Source: Nocardiopsis ansamitocini (GTDB lineage: Bacteria > Actinomycetota > Actinomycetes > Streptosporangiales > Streptosporangiaceae). From it: a stretch of 64,000 bases of DNA. Shown here piece by piece: positions 18,570 to 26,702 of the stretch (position 1 is the first letter of the stretch; each line of letters begins with the position of its first letter). The DNA lies in assembly GCF_030268225.1 (NCBI RefSeq), contig NZ_BSQG01000002.1:434001-498000 (forward strand), in the 5' to 3' direction. The translations under genes and the position numbers were made by a program. A model generated the notes under the pieces. That model did no database searches, had not been told where the DNA came from, and saw nothing but the letters and a program-made list of their open reading frames with translations.

Positions 18570-19550
18570 ATGCCCTCGAAGAAGACGAAGAAGGGCCCGA
18601 CCAAGGGCAGCGGTGGCAAGGGCCGCCGCTCCCTGGAGGGAAGAAAGGGCACACTGCCCGCCGAGGAGCGGCACTGGTACGGGGGAAAGCAGCGCTCCTC
18701 TGCCGCCAAGCGGGCGCAGGCCGCCTCGGAGAAGGCGCCGGGGCGCGGCGATGACACCCCCAGCAGCCCGATCCGCGGTGGGAGCGGCGGCAGTTCCGAG
18801 CTGTTGATCGGCCGCAACCCGGTCGTGGAGGCGCTGCGCGCGGGCATGCCCGCCGCGAAGCTCTTCCTGTCCAACAGCCTCGACCCCGACGACCGCATCG
18901 TCGAGGCCAGCAAGCTGGCCGGTGCCAAGGGCATCGAGATCCTGGAGATCAACCGGACCGAACTGGACCGCCGTTGCGACAGCAACGGGCTGCCCAACGC
19001 CGTCCACCAAGGCATCGCGTTGCAGATCCGTCCCTACCGCTATTGGGACCCCCAAGGGCTTCTGGACGCGGCGCTGGCCGGCGAGAACCCGCCGCTGATC
19101 ATCGCCCTGGACGGTGTCACCGATCCGCACAACCTGGGCGCCGTCGCCCGGTCGGCCGCGGCTTTCGGCGCCAACGGCCTGCTCATCCCCGAGCGTCGTG
19201 CGGCCGGTGTGACCATGGCTGCGTGGAAGACCTCGGCCGGGACACTGGCCCGGCTCCCGGTCGCCCAGGCGACCAACCTGACCCGTGCCCTTGAGCTTTA
19301 CAAGGAGAACGGTCTGTTCGTGGTCGGCCTCGACGCCGACGGCGACACCCGACTCGACGAGCTCGAACTCGCCACCGGCCCCTTGGTCGTCGTGGTCGGT
19401 TCCGAGGGCAAGGGGTTGTCCCGCCTGGTGCGCGAGACCTGCGACGCGGTGGCCAGCATCCCCATCAGCGGAGCGGAGTCGCTCAACGCGTCCGTCGCGG
19501 CCGGTGTGTCCCTCTACGAGGTCGCCCGCCGACGCTCGTCCGCGAACTAG
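18570..19550 (+). CDS. rlmB: 23S rRNA (guanosine-2'-O)-methyltransferase RlmB, SpoU family
   Basis: RlmB methylates the ribose of G2251 in the ribosomal P loop. The 326-residue protein has a basic, Gly/Lys-rich N-terminal extension of about 75 residues, then the substrate-binding domain from LLIGRNPVVEALRAG. The SPOUT knot motifs follow: ALDGVTDPHNLGAVARSAAAFG, VVVVGSEGKGLSRLVRETCD and SIPISGAESLNASVAAGV. The extension is typical of actinobacterial members. It lies downstream of cysS; a tRNA gene follows after 40 bp. Confidence 0.92.
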   Translation: MPSKKTKKGPTKGSGGKGRRSLEGRKGTLPAEERHWYGGKQRSSAAKRAQAASEKAPGRGDDTPSSPIRGGSGGSSELLIGRNPVVEALRAGMPAAKLFLSNSLDPDDRIVEASKLAGAKGIEILEINRTELDRRCDSNGLPNAVHQGIALQIRPYRYWDPQGLLDAALAGENPPLIIALDGVTDPHNLGAVARSAAAFGANGLLIPERRAAGVTMAAWKTSAGTLARLPVAQATNLTRALELYKENGLFVVGLDADGDTRLDELELATGPLVVVVGSEGKGLSRLVRETCDAVASIPISGAESLNASVAAGVSLYEVARRRSSAN

Positions 19551-19590
19551 GGCCTTAGCCTGTACCATTCCACTTGGTGTTCCGACACCG

Positions 19591-19663
19591 GCCGGCGTGG
19601 CTCAATTGGCAGAGCAGCCGCCTTGTAAGCGGCAGGTTAGGGGTTCAAGTCCCCTCGCCGGCT
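19591..19663 (+). tRNA. tRNA-Thr (anticodon TGT)
   Basis: A complete cloverleaf can be drawn: acceptor GCCGGCG with CGCCGGC, D-arm GCTC/GAGC, anticodon stem GCCGC/GCGGC around CTTGTAA, and T-arm AGGGG-TTCAAGT-CCCCT. The anticodon TGT reads ACA, hence threonine. The gene does not encode CCA. A very strong terminator follows immediately. Confidence 0.93.
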
Positions 19664-19668
19664 CGTCG

Positions 19669-19739
19669 GACGGGGCCGGCACCCTGGTCGGCGATTCCTC
19701 GCGGAGTCGTCGACCAGGGTGCCGGCCCCGTCGTTTTTT
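19669..19739 (+). terminator. Strong intrinsic terminator after tRNA-Thr
   Basis: A perfect 22-bp stem (19669-19690 with 19711-19732) encloses a 20-base loop and is followed by six T residues at 19734-19739. It is the clearest Rho-independent terminator in the window and ends the tRNA transcript. Confidence 0.9.
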
Positions 19740-19740
19740 C

Positions 19741-20229
19741 GGTGGGTCCCCGGTGAACGGTCCTGCACCGGAGTCGCGTCGGTGCCCGGTCAACGTGCCC
19801 GGGGCAGCCGCTCTCGGACTACGGCCGCCCCGACGTCCCCATCGTGCGTCCCGGCCGTCAGAAACCGGTCGGAGCCGCGCTCGATGCCGACGGCCGCGGC
19901 CCTCGGAGACCTCCTCAACGGCTGCGGAGCGCTCTTCGATGTCCCATCCGGCCGACCTCCATGATCATCGTGCGACGACCGGCGCCCGAGCCGCTCGCGC
20001 GGAAGATCATTTCACCGGTGCTCCGCGGTATGTCGGTCCTTGCCGTTCATGCTGATCAGAGGTGTTCTGATCGATGATCGAAGCGGTCCGTCCCTTGTCA
20101 TCGCCGGCGCCGCTGTGCCGGCACGGTTTTTATCGGGCTGAAAAGGTCTGTCCGAATTTTCTCGTGGTGAGACGCAACCTCCCCCCGGGTATTCGAGTTG
20201 GTGGGGCTGGTCGAAAGCAAGGAGAGCGT
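19741..20229. other. Intergenic region with no recognised gene
   Basis: No open frame in these 489 bp shows a recognisable product. The right third is less GC-rich and precedes the beta-lactamase-fold gene, so the promoter probably lies there. GCCGGC repeats at about 20104-20121, followed shortly by TTTTT, can form a small hairpin of unknown significance. Confidence 0.4.
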
Positions 20230-21255
20230 GTGCGGGACGGCGATTGGGTTGCGCAGACCAGCACGGAATTGCGTGGGGTGCTGAAGGTCATGGTGGACGC
20301 CGGATGGCTGCCCGGTGGGGCGGCGGTGGTCGGTTCCGGTGGGACATGGGAGTTCGTTTCGGTCGGGCAGGTCGGGATCGAGTGTGGGGAGGCTCCGACC
20401 GCCCCTGACGTTCACTACGACGTGGCGAGTCTGACGAAGGTGATGGCGACCTGGGCGCTGGCGGGCCGGGCCGTCACAGAGGGACTCCTCGACCTGGACA
20501 CGCCTGTAGCGGCCTACTACTCGGGGGGACCCTACCCGGGCGGCGGTGTCACGGCTCGGCAGATCCTCACGCACACGTCCCGGCTCAACCCGGTGACCTG
20601 GCTGGAGCGCTATGCCGGGACCGAGCAGGACCTGGCCCTGGCGATCCTCGCCGAGGAGTTGGAGGAGCCGGGCTACCGCTACATCGATCGGGGTTTCATC
20701 CTGCTCGGACTGCTGCTCGAGCGGTTGCACGGACAGCCTTTGGACGTCCTGGCCGGTGAGGTGTGGAGCGCCGCTGAGATGTCGGCGACCCAGTACGGGC
20801 CGCTCCCGCGCTCGGTGTCGGTCGCGCCCACCGAGCGCCGGATTCCCGGAGCAGCCGCCATCTGGGGGGTGGTGCATGACGAGAGCGCCGCGTTGATGGG
20901 GGGCGTCGCCGGGCACGCCGGAGTTTTCAGCACGGCCACCGACCTGGGTGTCTTCGCCCGCGACCTGCTGTCGCGCTACTCCGGGGAGCACGGTGCCAAC
21001 GCCTTCACCAGCTTCGTCCGGCAGAGCTGGCGACCGCACGAGCGCGTGCACAAGGACTACTCGCGCGGACTGGCCTGGCTGACCACCGACGACGGGCTGG
21101 TCTACCACAACGGCTATACCGGGACCAGCCTCTACCTGCATCCCGAGACCGGACGCTACGTCGGGATGCTCACCAACGCCGTGCACTTCGGCCGCCGCCG
21201 CCCGGGACTGTTCGATCTGCGGGCGACCATACGGGGAGCGTTCTTCAGCGACTGA
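20230..21255 (+). CDS. Serine hydrolase of the beta-lactamase / class C penicillin-binding fold
   Basis: GTG 20230 follows AAGGAGAG, giving 341 residues. The SxxK motif is SLTK (Ser near residue 67) within YDVASLTKVMATW. A Tyr-containing second motif (RYIDRGF) and the HNGYTG third motif are present, as in EstB-type esterases and D-aminopeptidase relatives. There is no signal peptide, so a cytoplasmic esterase or amidase is more likely than a true beta-lactamase. Its 3' end overlaps the convergent mycosin-like gene by 11 bp. The substrate is unknown. Confidence 0.8.
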   Translation: MRDGDWVAQTSTELRGVLKVMVDAGWLPGGAAVVGSGGTWEFVSVGQVGIECGEAPTAPDVHYDVASLTKVMATWALAGRAVTEGLLDLDTPVAAYYSGGPYPGGGVTARQILTHTSRLNPVTWLERYAGTEQDLALAILAEELEEPGYRYIDRGFILLGLLLERLHGQPLDVLAGEVWSAAEMSATQYGPLPRSVSVAPTERRIPGAAAIWGVVHDESAALMGGVAGHAGVFSTATDLGVFARDLLSRYSGEHGANAFTSFVRQSWRPHERVHKDYSRGLAWLTTDDGLVYHNGYTGTSLYLHPETGRYVGMLTNAVHFGRRRPGLFDLRATIRGAFFSD

Positions 21256-22438
21256 TCCGGCGTCGTCCGCCGCGCGGGGGACGGGGGCGGCGCTCCGGCT
21301 CCGGCAGCGGTTCGCGCGGGGGCAGGCCGTAGGGGTTGGACATGCGCTTGCGCAGTACCAGGATCCACACTACGACCAGGACGCCCAGCAGCACGGCGCC
21401 GCCCGTCCACAGCGCCCACACCGGCACGAGCGGTTGCTCGTCGGCCTCCTGGGCGAGTTCGGGATCGAACGCGGGTGTCTCTGCGGCGATCAGTTCGGCG
21501 GCCGCCAGCGCGCCCGGCGCGTTCAGGGTGCCCGACGCGTCCTGGGTCAGCGCTTCGACGACCTGCTCGGGGCGCAGTTGCGGATGCGCCGAGCGGATCA
21601 GTGCGGCGACCCCCGAGGTGAATGCCGCTGCTGCGCCGCTGCCGGTGACGGTGGGGTACGCGCCGTCGGTGCCCGTGGTGACGATCTCCTCGCCCGGTGC
21701 GGTCAACACGACGTGGTCCTGGCCGGTGGAGACGGCCGAGGGCTGACCGTCCTGCCCGACGGAACCCACCGCCAGCACGCCCTCGTAGGCGGCCGGGTAG
21801 GTCGGTCCCCCGGATTCGTCGGCGCCGCCGTCACCGCCGGAGGCGATCACCACCACACCGCTGGTGAGGGCGTAGTCGATGGCGGACTGCTCGGCGTCGT
21901 TCCCGCCGGTGGTGGTGTTGGAGTCGGCCAGCGGGATGCTGATGACCTGCGCGCCCTCGGAGACCGCGGTGCGGATGCCTTTGGCCAGTGCTTCGGGGTC
22001 GGGGGCCTGCCCGGTGGCGCCCCCGTCCTGGGCGACCCGGATCGACAGGATCGCGGCCTGGGGTGCGGCGCCGAGGACACCGCCGGTGTGCTCGATACCG
22101 TGCCCGTTGGCCGCGATGATCCCGGCCATCGCGGTTCCGTGTTCCCCGTAGCCCGCGCTGCCCGGGGCGAGGTCCTGGCCGGTGAGATCGGGGCCCACGG
22201 TGACCCCGGCGAGGTCGGGGTGCTCGGTGTCCACGCCGGTGTCCAGAACGGCGACGGTGACGCCCGCACCCCGGCCGGTCGACCATGCCTCGGTCGCGCC
22301 GATGGAGTCCAGTCCCCACTGGTCGTAGGCGAGCTCGGTCGTGTCGGCGGACGCGGGGACCGCGGTGAGGAGGTGCCCACCGAGCAGTGCCGCGCAGGCC
22401 CCGAGCCCGATGGACGTGCCGGTCAGTGTGCTGCGCAT
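21245..22438 (-). CDS. Mycosin-like S8 subtilase with degenerate active site
   Basis: The 397-residue protein has a signal peptide (about residues 1-31), a subtilase domain, and a C-terminal membrane helix (VWALWTGGAVLLGVLVVVWI) with a basic Pro/Arg tail, the layout of type VII secretion mycosins. The Asp (VAVLDTGVD) and His (GEHGTAMAGIIAA) are present. At the nucleophile, the family SGTSxAA reads TGSGAAAAF, so the Ser position is Gly. The oxyanion region, normally AAGN, reads SGGD, giving Asp for Asn. The protein may therefore be a pseudoprotease. No ESX core genes are nearby in this window. It follows the SAM-hydrolase gene on the same strand. Confidence 0.8.
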   Translation of the reverse strand: MRSTLTGTSIGLGACAALLGGHLLTAVPASADTTELAYDQWGLDSIGATEAWSTGRGAGVTVAVLDTGVDTEHPDLAGVTVGPDLTGQDLAPGSAGYGEHGTAMAGIIAANGHGIEHTGGVLGAAPQAAILSIRVAQDGGATGQAPDPEALAKGIRTAVSEGAQVISIPLADSNTTTGGNDAEQSAIDYALTSGVVVIASGGDGGADESGGPTYPAAYEGVLAVGSVGQDGQPSAVSTGQDHVVLTAPGEEIVTTGTDGAYPTVTGSGAAAAFTSGVAALIRSAHPQLRPEQVVEALTQDASGTLNAPGALAAAELIAAETPAFDPELAQEADEQPLVPVWALWTGGAVLLGVLVVVWILVLRKRMSNPYGLPPREPLPEPERRPRPPRGGRRRISR

Positions 22439-22579
22439 GGCGACGCATCCTCTCCGCGTACGGCCCGGTTGACCCCGTGCGACCTGGCCGAAAAGCCGCT
22501 CGGACGCTGGTCATTGTGTCATGGGGCCCACGTGGTGCGCGGGCGCGATCGGATGGTGCGGTCCGCGGGGCCCGGGAGG

Positions 22580-23401
22580 TCAGACGGTGAGGTCCACGGG
22601 GTCACCGACCGACAGGTCCAGGGTACGGGCGGCGTCACCGCCGTTCACGGCCAGCGAGAGGCGCCCGGCGGAGTCGGTCAGCACCAGGGGAGCCCCCGGC
22701 TCGACCGCGCCGAAGGTCGGCGCCAGGGGCAGTGTGTGTGCGCTGCCCGGCAGGCCGACGGCGAGGTGTTCCGGTTGCGGCGAGCCGGCCAGGGCCGCAC
22801 GCAGGTCCTGCGCGCTCAGCGACAGTTGACAGTTCCCGAAGCGGTCCACCGCGTGCACCTCGCCGTACGCGGCTCCGGGGCGGACCTCGCGGCGCGGGCG
22901 GGGCAGGCGCACCAGATCGGTCGGAGCCAGGGCGCGCCCGACGTCGGCCAGGGGGGTACCCGCGGCGATCTGTGCCCCGACCGGCGCGTAGACGTCGCGA
23001 CCGTGGAACGTCGTCGACACGGGGTGGCGCCATAGCGTCTCGTTGGTGAGTTCGTGCACCGCTGCGACCCCGCCCAGGGCTTCGGCAGCCCAGACCAGGA
23101 GCCCGTTGTCCGGGCCGACCAGGACGTGCCCTCCGGCGGCGACGGCGACACTGCGGCGCCGGGTGCCGACCCCCGGGTCCACCACGCACACGTGCACTGC
23201 CCGGGGGAGTTCGGGAGCGGTATCGGCGAGCACCGTCGCCCCGCGTCGGATGTCACCGGGCGGGATCTGGTGCGTGATGTCGATCACTCGTAGGGCCGGG
23301 GCGTAACGCAGCATCTGTGCGTGGCAGGCGGCCACGAAGCCGTCGGTATTGCCGTAGTCGGTCAGAAAGGACAGGCAACTGTGGCCCTCCGGGGCAGTCA
23401 T
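22580..23401 (-). CDS. SAM hydroxide adenosyltransferase (SAM hydrolase, DUF62 family)
   Basis: The 273-residue protein belongs to the SAM-dependent halogenase/hydrolase family that splits S-adenosylmethionine to adenosine and methionine with water. Signatures are FLTDYGNTDGFVAACHAQM, ITHQIPPGDIRRGA, VVDPGVGTRRR and STTFHGRDVYAP. The Asp, Arg and His of the DPGVGTxRR and FHGRD motifs form the triad of the hydrolytic members, so halogenation is unlikely. The C-terminal beta domain (VHAVDRFGNCQLSLS) is complete. It is soluble. It may be co-transcribed with the mycosin-like gene 141 bp downstream. Confidence 0.88.
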   Translation of the reverse strand: MTAPEGHSCLSFLTDYGNTDGFVAACHAQMLRYAPALRVIDITHQIPPGDIRRGATVLADTAPELPRAVHVCVVDPGVGTRRRSVAVAAGGHVLVGPDNGLLVWAAEALGGVAAVHELTNETLWRHPVSTTFHGRDVYAPVGAQIAAGTPLADVGRALAPTDLVRLPRPRREVRPGAAYGEVHAVDRFGNCQLSLSAQDLRAALAGSPQPEHLAVGLPGSAHTLPLAPTFGAVEPGAPLVLTDSAGRLSLAVNGGDAARTLDLSVGDPVDLTV

Positions 23402-23474
23402 CGGGATACTCCTCCTCCTTGCTCAGCTTCAGTCGCTACGATAAGTCGCGCCAATCCGGACGAGGAGGCGCCCA

Positions 23475-23798
23475 ATGTCAGATGTCGGGCCAATAGACCA
23501 AGAAGCGTCCGATGCGTCGGCCGTCGGCCCCAACAGTGTGGACGAGACCGGCCTGAACGAGCGCGAGCGCCGCATCCTTGAATTCGAGGGTCAGTGGTGG
23601 AAGTTGGAGGGCTCCAAGGAGCAGGCCATCCGCGACCGGTTCGGCTTCTCCGCGACCCGCTACTACCAGCTCCTCAACGGTCTCATCGAGCGCCCCGAGG
23701 CGCTCGTCTTCGACCCCATGACCGTCAAGCGGCTGCGCAGGCTGCGTGCCGACCGCCGCCGTCAGCGCACCGCGCGTAAGCTCGGCCTCCAGCTCTAG
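23475..23798 (+). CDS. DUF3263 protein, small helix-turn-helix-like
   Basis: The 107-residue protein contains the compact actinobacterial DUF3263 core: LNERERRILEFEGQWWKLEG, EQAIRDRFGFSATRYYQLLN, then ALVFDPMTVKRLRRLRADR. The sequence pattern suggests a small helix-turn-helix DNA-binding protein with a basic C-terminus. ATG 23475 lies 74 bp from the divergent SAM-hydrolase gene. The function is not established. Confidence 0.8.
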   Translation: MSDVGPIDQEASDASAVGPNSVDETGLNERERRILEFEGQWWKLEGSKEQAIRDRFGFSATRYYQLLNGLIERPEALVFDPMTVKRLRRLRADRRRQRTARKLGLQL

Positions 23799-23888
23799 CC
23801 GGACGGCCGTCCGCGGGAACGCGCAAGCCCTCGGGCGCCGCACGGTCGTCCTCCACCTCTTGTCCCAGCATCCGACCGGGAGCCGAGC

Positions 23889-24707
23889 ATGACCGTGTCC
23901 ACCCCGACGACCGAGGACGGCCGTACCGGTCTCCACCGCATCCGCACGGAGCCAGGTCGTGCCCTCCTCGCTTTCGACTTCGACGGCACCCTGGCCCCGA
24001 TCGTTGCCGATCCCCGGGATTCCAGGGCGCATCCCGGGGCCGTTGCCGCGTTGAGCGCACTGGCCGTGCACGTGGGGCGGATCGCCGTCGTCACGGGGCG
24101 CCCGGCGGGGGTCGCCGTGGAGTACGGGGGCCTCGACGCGGTCCCCGGTCTGGTGGTGCTCGGCCAGTACGGCCGGGAGCGCTGGGAGGACGGCCGCCTT
24201 ACGGTTCCTCCGGCTCCGGCCGGTGTCGCCGAGGTCCGTGACGCGCTCCCCGGGATGCTCCAGGACCTCGGCGCACCAGAGGGGACGTGGGTCGAGGACA
24301 AGGACCACGCGATCGCGGTACACACCCGACGCGCCGCCGACCCCGAGGCCGCGCTCGACCTGCTGCGCGCTCCGTTGGCGGATCTCGCCGAACGGGCCGG
24401 ACTGGCGGTCGAGCCGGGGCGAATGGTCATCGAACTGCGCCCGCACGGCATGGACAAGGGGGCCGCGCTGACCGCCCTGGTCGGTGAGGTCGGCGCCGCC
24501 TCGGTTCTCTACGCCGGCGACGACCTCGGCGACCTTCCGGCTTTCGCCGCTGTCGAGGAGCTGCGGGCCACCGGGATCGAGGGAACGAAGGTGTGCAGCG
24601 GATCGACGGAGGTCGCCGAGCTCGCCGAGCGGGCCGACCTGGTCGTCGACGGTCCCGACGGCCTGGTGGATTTTCTGGTCGAGCTGGCGGGCGCACTCGA
24701 CGCCTGA
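23889..24707 (+). CDS. otsB: Trehalose-6-phosphate phosphatase
   Basis: OtsB dephosphorylates trehalose-6-phosphate. The 272-residue HAD protein has motif I AFDFDGTLAPIV (Asp at about residues 30 and 32), motif II VVTGRPAG, MVIELRPHGMDKGAAL with the motif III Lys, and motif IV YAGDDLGDLPAFAAV. It is convergent with the trehalose-6-phosphate synthase gene 100 bp downstream, so the two enzymes of the OtsAB route are adjacent but on opposite strands. Trehalose is a compatible solute and carbon reserve. Confidence 0.92.
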   Translation: MTVSTPTTEDGRTGLHRIRTEPGRALLAFDFDGTLAPIVADPRDSRAHPGAVAALSALAVHVGRIAVVTGRPAGVAVEYGGLDAVPGLVVLGQYGRERWEDGRLTVPPAPAGVAEVRDALPGMLQDLGAPEGTWVEDKDHAIAVHTRRAADPEAALDLLRAPLADLAERAGLAVEPGRMVIELRPHGMDKGAALTALVGEVGAASVLYAGDDLGDLPAFAAVEELRATGIEGTKVCSGSTEVAELAERADLVVDGPDGLVDFLVELAGALDA

Positions 24708-24756
24708 CCGAGGTAGCGAGGTGCGGTCCGGCACACGGATCGCATCGAACGGCACG

Positions 24757-24786
24757 GGGCCCCGACCGGGAAACGATCGGGGACCC
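24757..24786. terminator. Hairpin between otsB and otsA
   Basis: CCCCGACCG and CGATCGGGG pair with one mismatch around a 5-base loop, and GGG/CCC extends the stem across a one-base bulge. It lies between convergent genes. No T-run is present. Confidence 0.5.
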
Positions 24787-24807
24787 GTATGCGGACGAAT
24801 CCGGGGA

Positions 24808-26259
24808 TCAGTCCAGCGCGCGCAACTGGTCACCGAACCAGCGCTGCGGGGGCAGCGCCACCGCGGCCTCGACCAGGCGAGCGTTGCGTTCCTGGCGCTC
24901 CGCGTCCTGCATGTTCAAAGCGTCGTGCAGCGCCTGGGCGGTCTCAGTCACGTCGTAGGGGTTGACCAGAAGAGCGTCGGAGCCCAGGTCGTCCGCCGCG
25001 CCGGCCTCGGTGGACAGCACCAGCGCGACCCCGTTCTCCGAGAGCACCGGGCCTTCCTTGGCGACCAGGTTCATGCCGTCGCGGATCGGGTTGACCAGCA
25101 AGACGTCGGCGATCTGGTAGGAGGCCAGTGAACGCGCGTAGTCGTCCTTGACCTCCAGGATCACCGGTGTCCAGTCGTCGGTGCCGAACTCGTCGTTGAT
25201 CTCCTGGGCGGTCCGGCGCACCGCCTCGGTGTAGGCGCGGTACTCCGCCACGTCGCCACGGCTCGGGTAGGCGAACGCCAGGTGGGTGACCGCCCCGCGC
25301 CACTCCGGCCGGTCGCGCAGCAGTTCGCCGAACGCCGCCATGCCGCGCACGATGTTCTTGGACAGCTCGCTGCGGTCCACCCGCAGGACCAGTTTGCGCT
25401 CGCCCACCGTCTCGCGGAGTCGGGACCGCCATTGGGCCACGTCCTCGGCCGCGGCCCGTTCGCGCAGTCCCTCGGCGTCCGCGCCGAGGCCGTGCACGCC
25501 CACCTCCACGACGCGGCCGCCGTAGTCGATGGTCCGGTTGTCCCAGTTGACGTCGGCCCGCAGGAAGGTCGCGCAGCAGCGCAGGAAGGCATCGGCCCAG
25601 CGCGGGCTCAAGAACCCGATGTGGTCGGCGCCGAGCATGCCCTCCAGCAGTTGCCGTCCGACGTCGCCGGGCAACATGCGGAAGTACTCCGGAGGGGCCC
25701 ACGGGGTGTGGGAGAAGTGCGCGATGCGCAGGTCGGGTCGGCGGCCGCGCATCATCCTGGGCACCAGAGCCAGGTGGTAGTCCTGCACGGCCACCTTCGC
25801 GCCGTCGTCGGCTCCGGTCAGCAGGGCTTCGGCGAACGCCGCGTTGTAGGTGCGGTAGTCCTCCCACTCGGCCCGGAAGGCCGCGTCGAAGTGCGGTTTG
25901 TTGGGGGTGTCGTAGAGCATGTGGTGGACGAACCACAGCGTTGAGTTCGCCACGGAGTTGTAGGCGTTGGTGAAGGTCTGCTCGGGGATGTCGAGCATCC
26001 GCACGCTCGCCCCGCCCAGGTCGTAGCCGGCTCGGTCGAGTCGCCCCTCGGGGGCGGCCGAGGCGGCCTTGCGGTCGGCGTCGGACAGTGCCGCACACAC
26101 CCACAGGGTGTCGGTCTCGGCGGCCACGGAGCTCAGCCCGGAGACGAGCCCGCCGCCACCGCGCCGGAAGTCGATCGTCCCGTCGTCCCCGATCGAGAAG
26201 GACACCGGTCCCCTGTTGGAAGCGACGAGGATCTGTGCCTTGTCCACCTCTTGGTCCAC
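24808..26259 (-). CDS. otsA: Trehalose-6-phosphate synthase, GT20 family (actinobacterial type)
   Basis: The 483-residue GT20 enzyme joins a nucleotide-activated glucose to glucose-6-phosphate. It has VASNRGPVSF and RRGGGGLVSGL at the N-terminus, QDYHLALVPRMM, LRVDRSELSKNIVRGM (equivalent to the Arg and Lys that hold the donor phosphates) and PIRDGMNLVAKEGPVLSENG. It lacks the WVGWPG element of classical OtsA. This variant resembles the Streptomyces enzymes; the S. venezuelae enzyme is known to use GDP-glucose, so UDP-glucose should not be assumed. It is convergent with otsB and divergent from the SAM-riboswitch operon. Confidence 0.88.
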   Translation of the reverse strand: MDQEVDKAQILVASNRGPVSFSIGDDGTIDFRRGGGGLVSGLSSVAAETDTLWVCAALSDADRKAASAAPEGRLDRAGYDLGGASVRMLDIPEQTFTNAYNSVANSTLWFVHHMLYDTPNKPHFDAAFRAEWEDYRTYNAAFAEALLTGADDGAKVAVQDYHLALVPRMMRGRRPDLRIAHFSHTPWAPPEYFRMLPGDVGRQLLEGMLGADHIGFLSPRWADAFLRCCATFLRADVNWDNRTIDYGGRVVEVGVHGLGADAEGLRERAAAEDVAQWRSRLRETVGERKLVLRVDRSELSKNIVRGMAAFGELLRDRPEWRGAVTHLAFAYPSRGDVAEYRAYTEAVRRTAQEINDEFGTDDWTPVILEVKDDYARSLASYQIADVLLVNPIRDGMNLVAKEGPVLSENGVALVLSTEAGAADDLGSDALLVNPYDVTETAQALHDALNMQDAERQERNARLVEAAVALPPQRWFGDQLRALD

Positions 26260-26554
26260 CTCTCCACCGATTGAGCGCGAACGTCCATTTGACTACACCG
26301 CCCGTATGTCAACGAGAGGCGGGGCGGTTGATACTGCCGTTCTCGCCCCGTGCGGTGGACCGCAAACCCGTACTTTCCGCCCGGCGCGTCTTTTCGGTCG
26401 GTCGCAAGGGTGGTATCAGGGCAGGTGGGTGGTGCGGGAAGCCGGTCGGGGCGCGGCATGGTGTCAGGTGGCTCACCCCGGCTGGAGAATCGGACAGGCC
26501 GTCGGTTACAGTAACCACCAGGTTCGGTCACCGGGCCGTTGACAACTTCATATT

Positions 26555-26691
26555 GCTCATCCAGAGGGGTGGAGGGACCGGCCCTACGAAGCCCCGGCAA
26601 CCATCTCGGTACACGTTTCTCGTCAGGTGCGAGGCGGCCGAGGCAGGTGCCAACTCCGGCCTGTGCCAAAGCGGCTCAGGCGAAGATGAGG
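26555..26691 (+). ncRNA. SAM-I (S-box) riboswitch
   Basis: The conserved S-box core is readable in order: CTCATC (5' strand of P1, 26556-26561), CCAGAGGGGTGGAGGGA and CCGGCCC, then GAAGCCCCGGCAACC, later AGGTGCCAACTCC, and finally GATGAG (3' strand of P1, 26685-26690) after GCGAA. These are the kink-turn, pseudoknot and ligand-pocket segments of the SAM-I aptamer. The Shine-Dalgarno GGGGAG starts at the end of P1 and the ATG is 12 bases further on, so control is probably at translation. ATGAGG (26686-26691) can also pair with CCTCAT at the start codon. Confidence 0.93.
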
Positions 26692-26702
26692 GGAGACGCC
26701 TC

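Noticed and set aside
20230..21255. Class C beta-lactamase conferring resistance
   Set aside because: It has SxxK but no signal peptide, and the second motif is not the YxN of AmpC. An esterase or peptidase-like role is more likely.
22580..23401. Fluorinase or chlorinase
   Set aside because: The family includes SAM halogenases, but the Asp-Arg-His triad of the hydrolytic SAM hydroxide adenosyltransferases is retained and there is no biosynthetic cluster around it.
26539..26544. TTGACA as the -35 element of the riboswitch transcript
   Set aside because: The hexamer is perfect, but a -10 at normal spacing would fall inside the aptamer and no TANNNT is found there. The true promoter is probably upstream.
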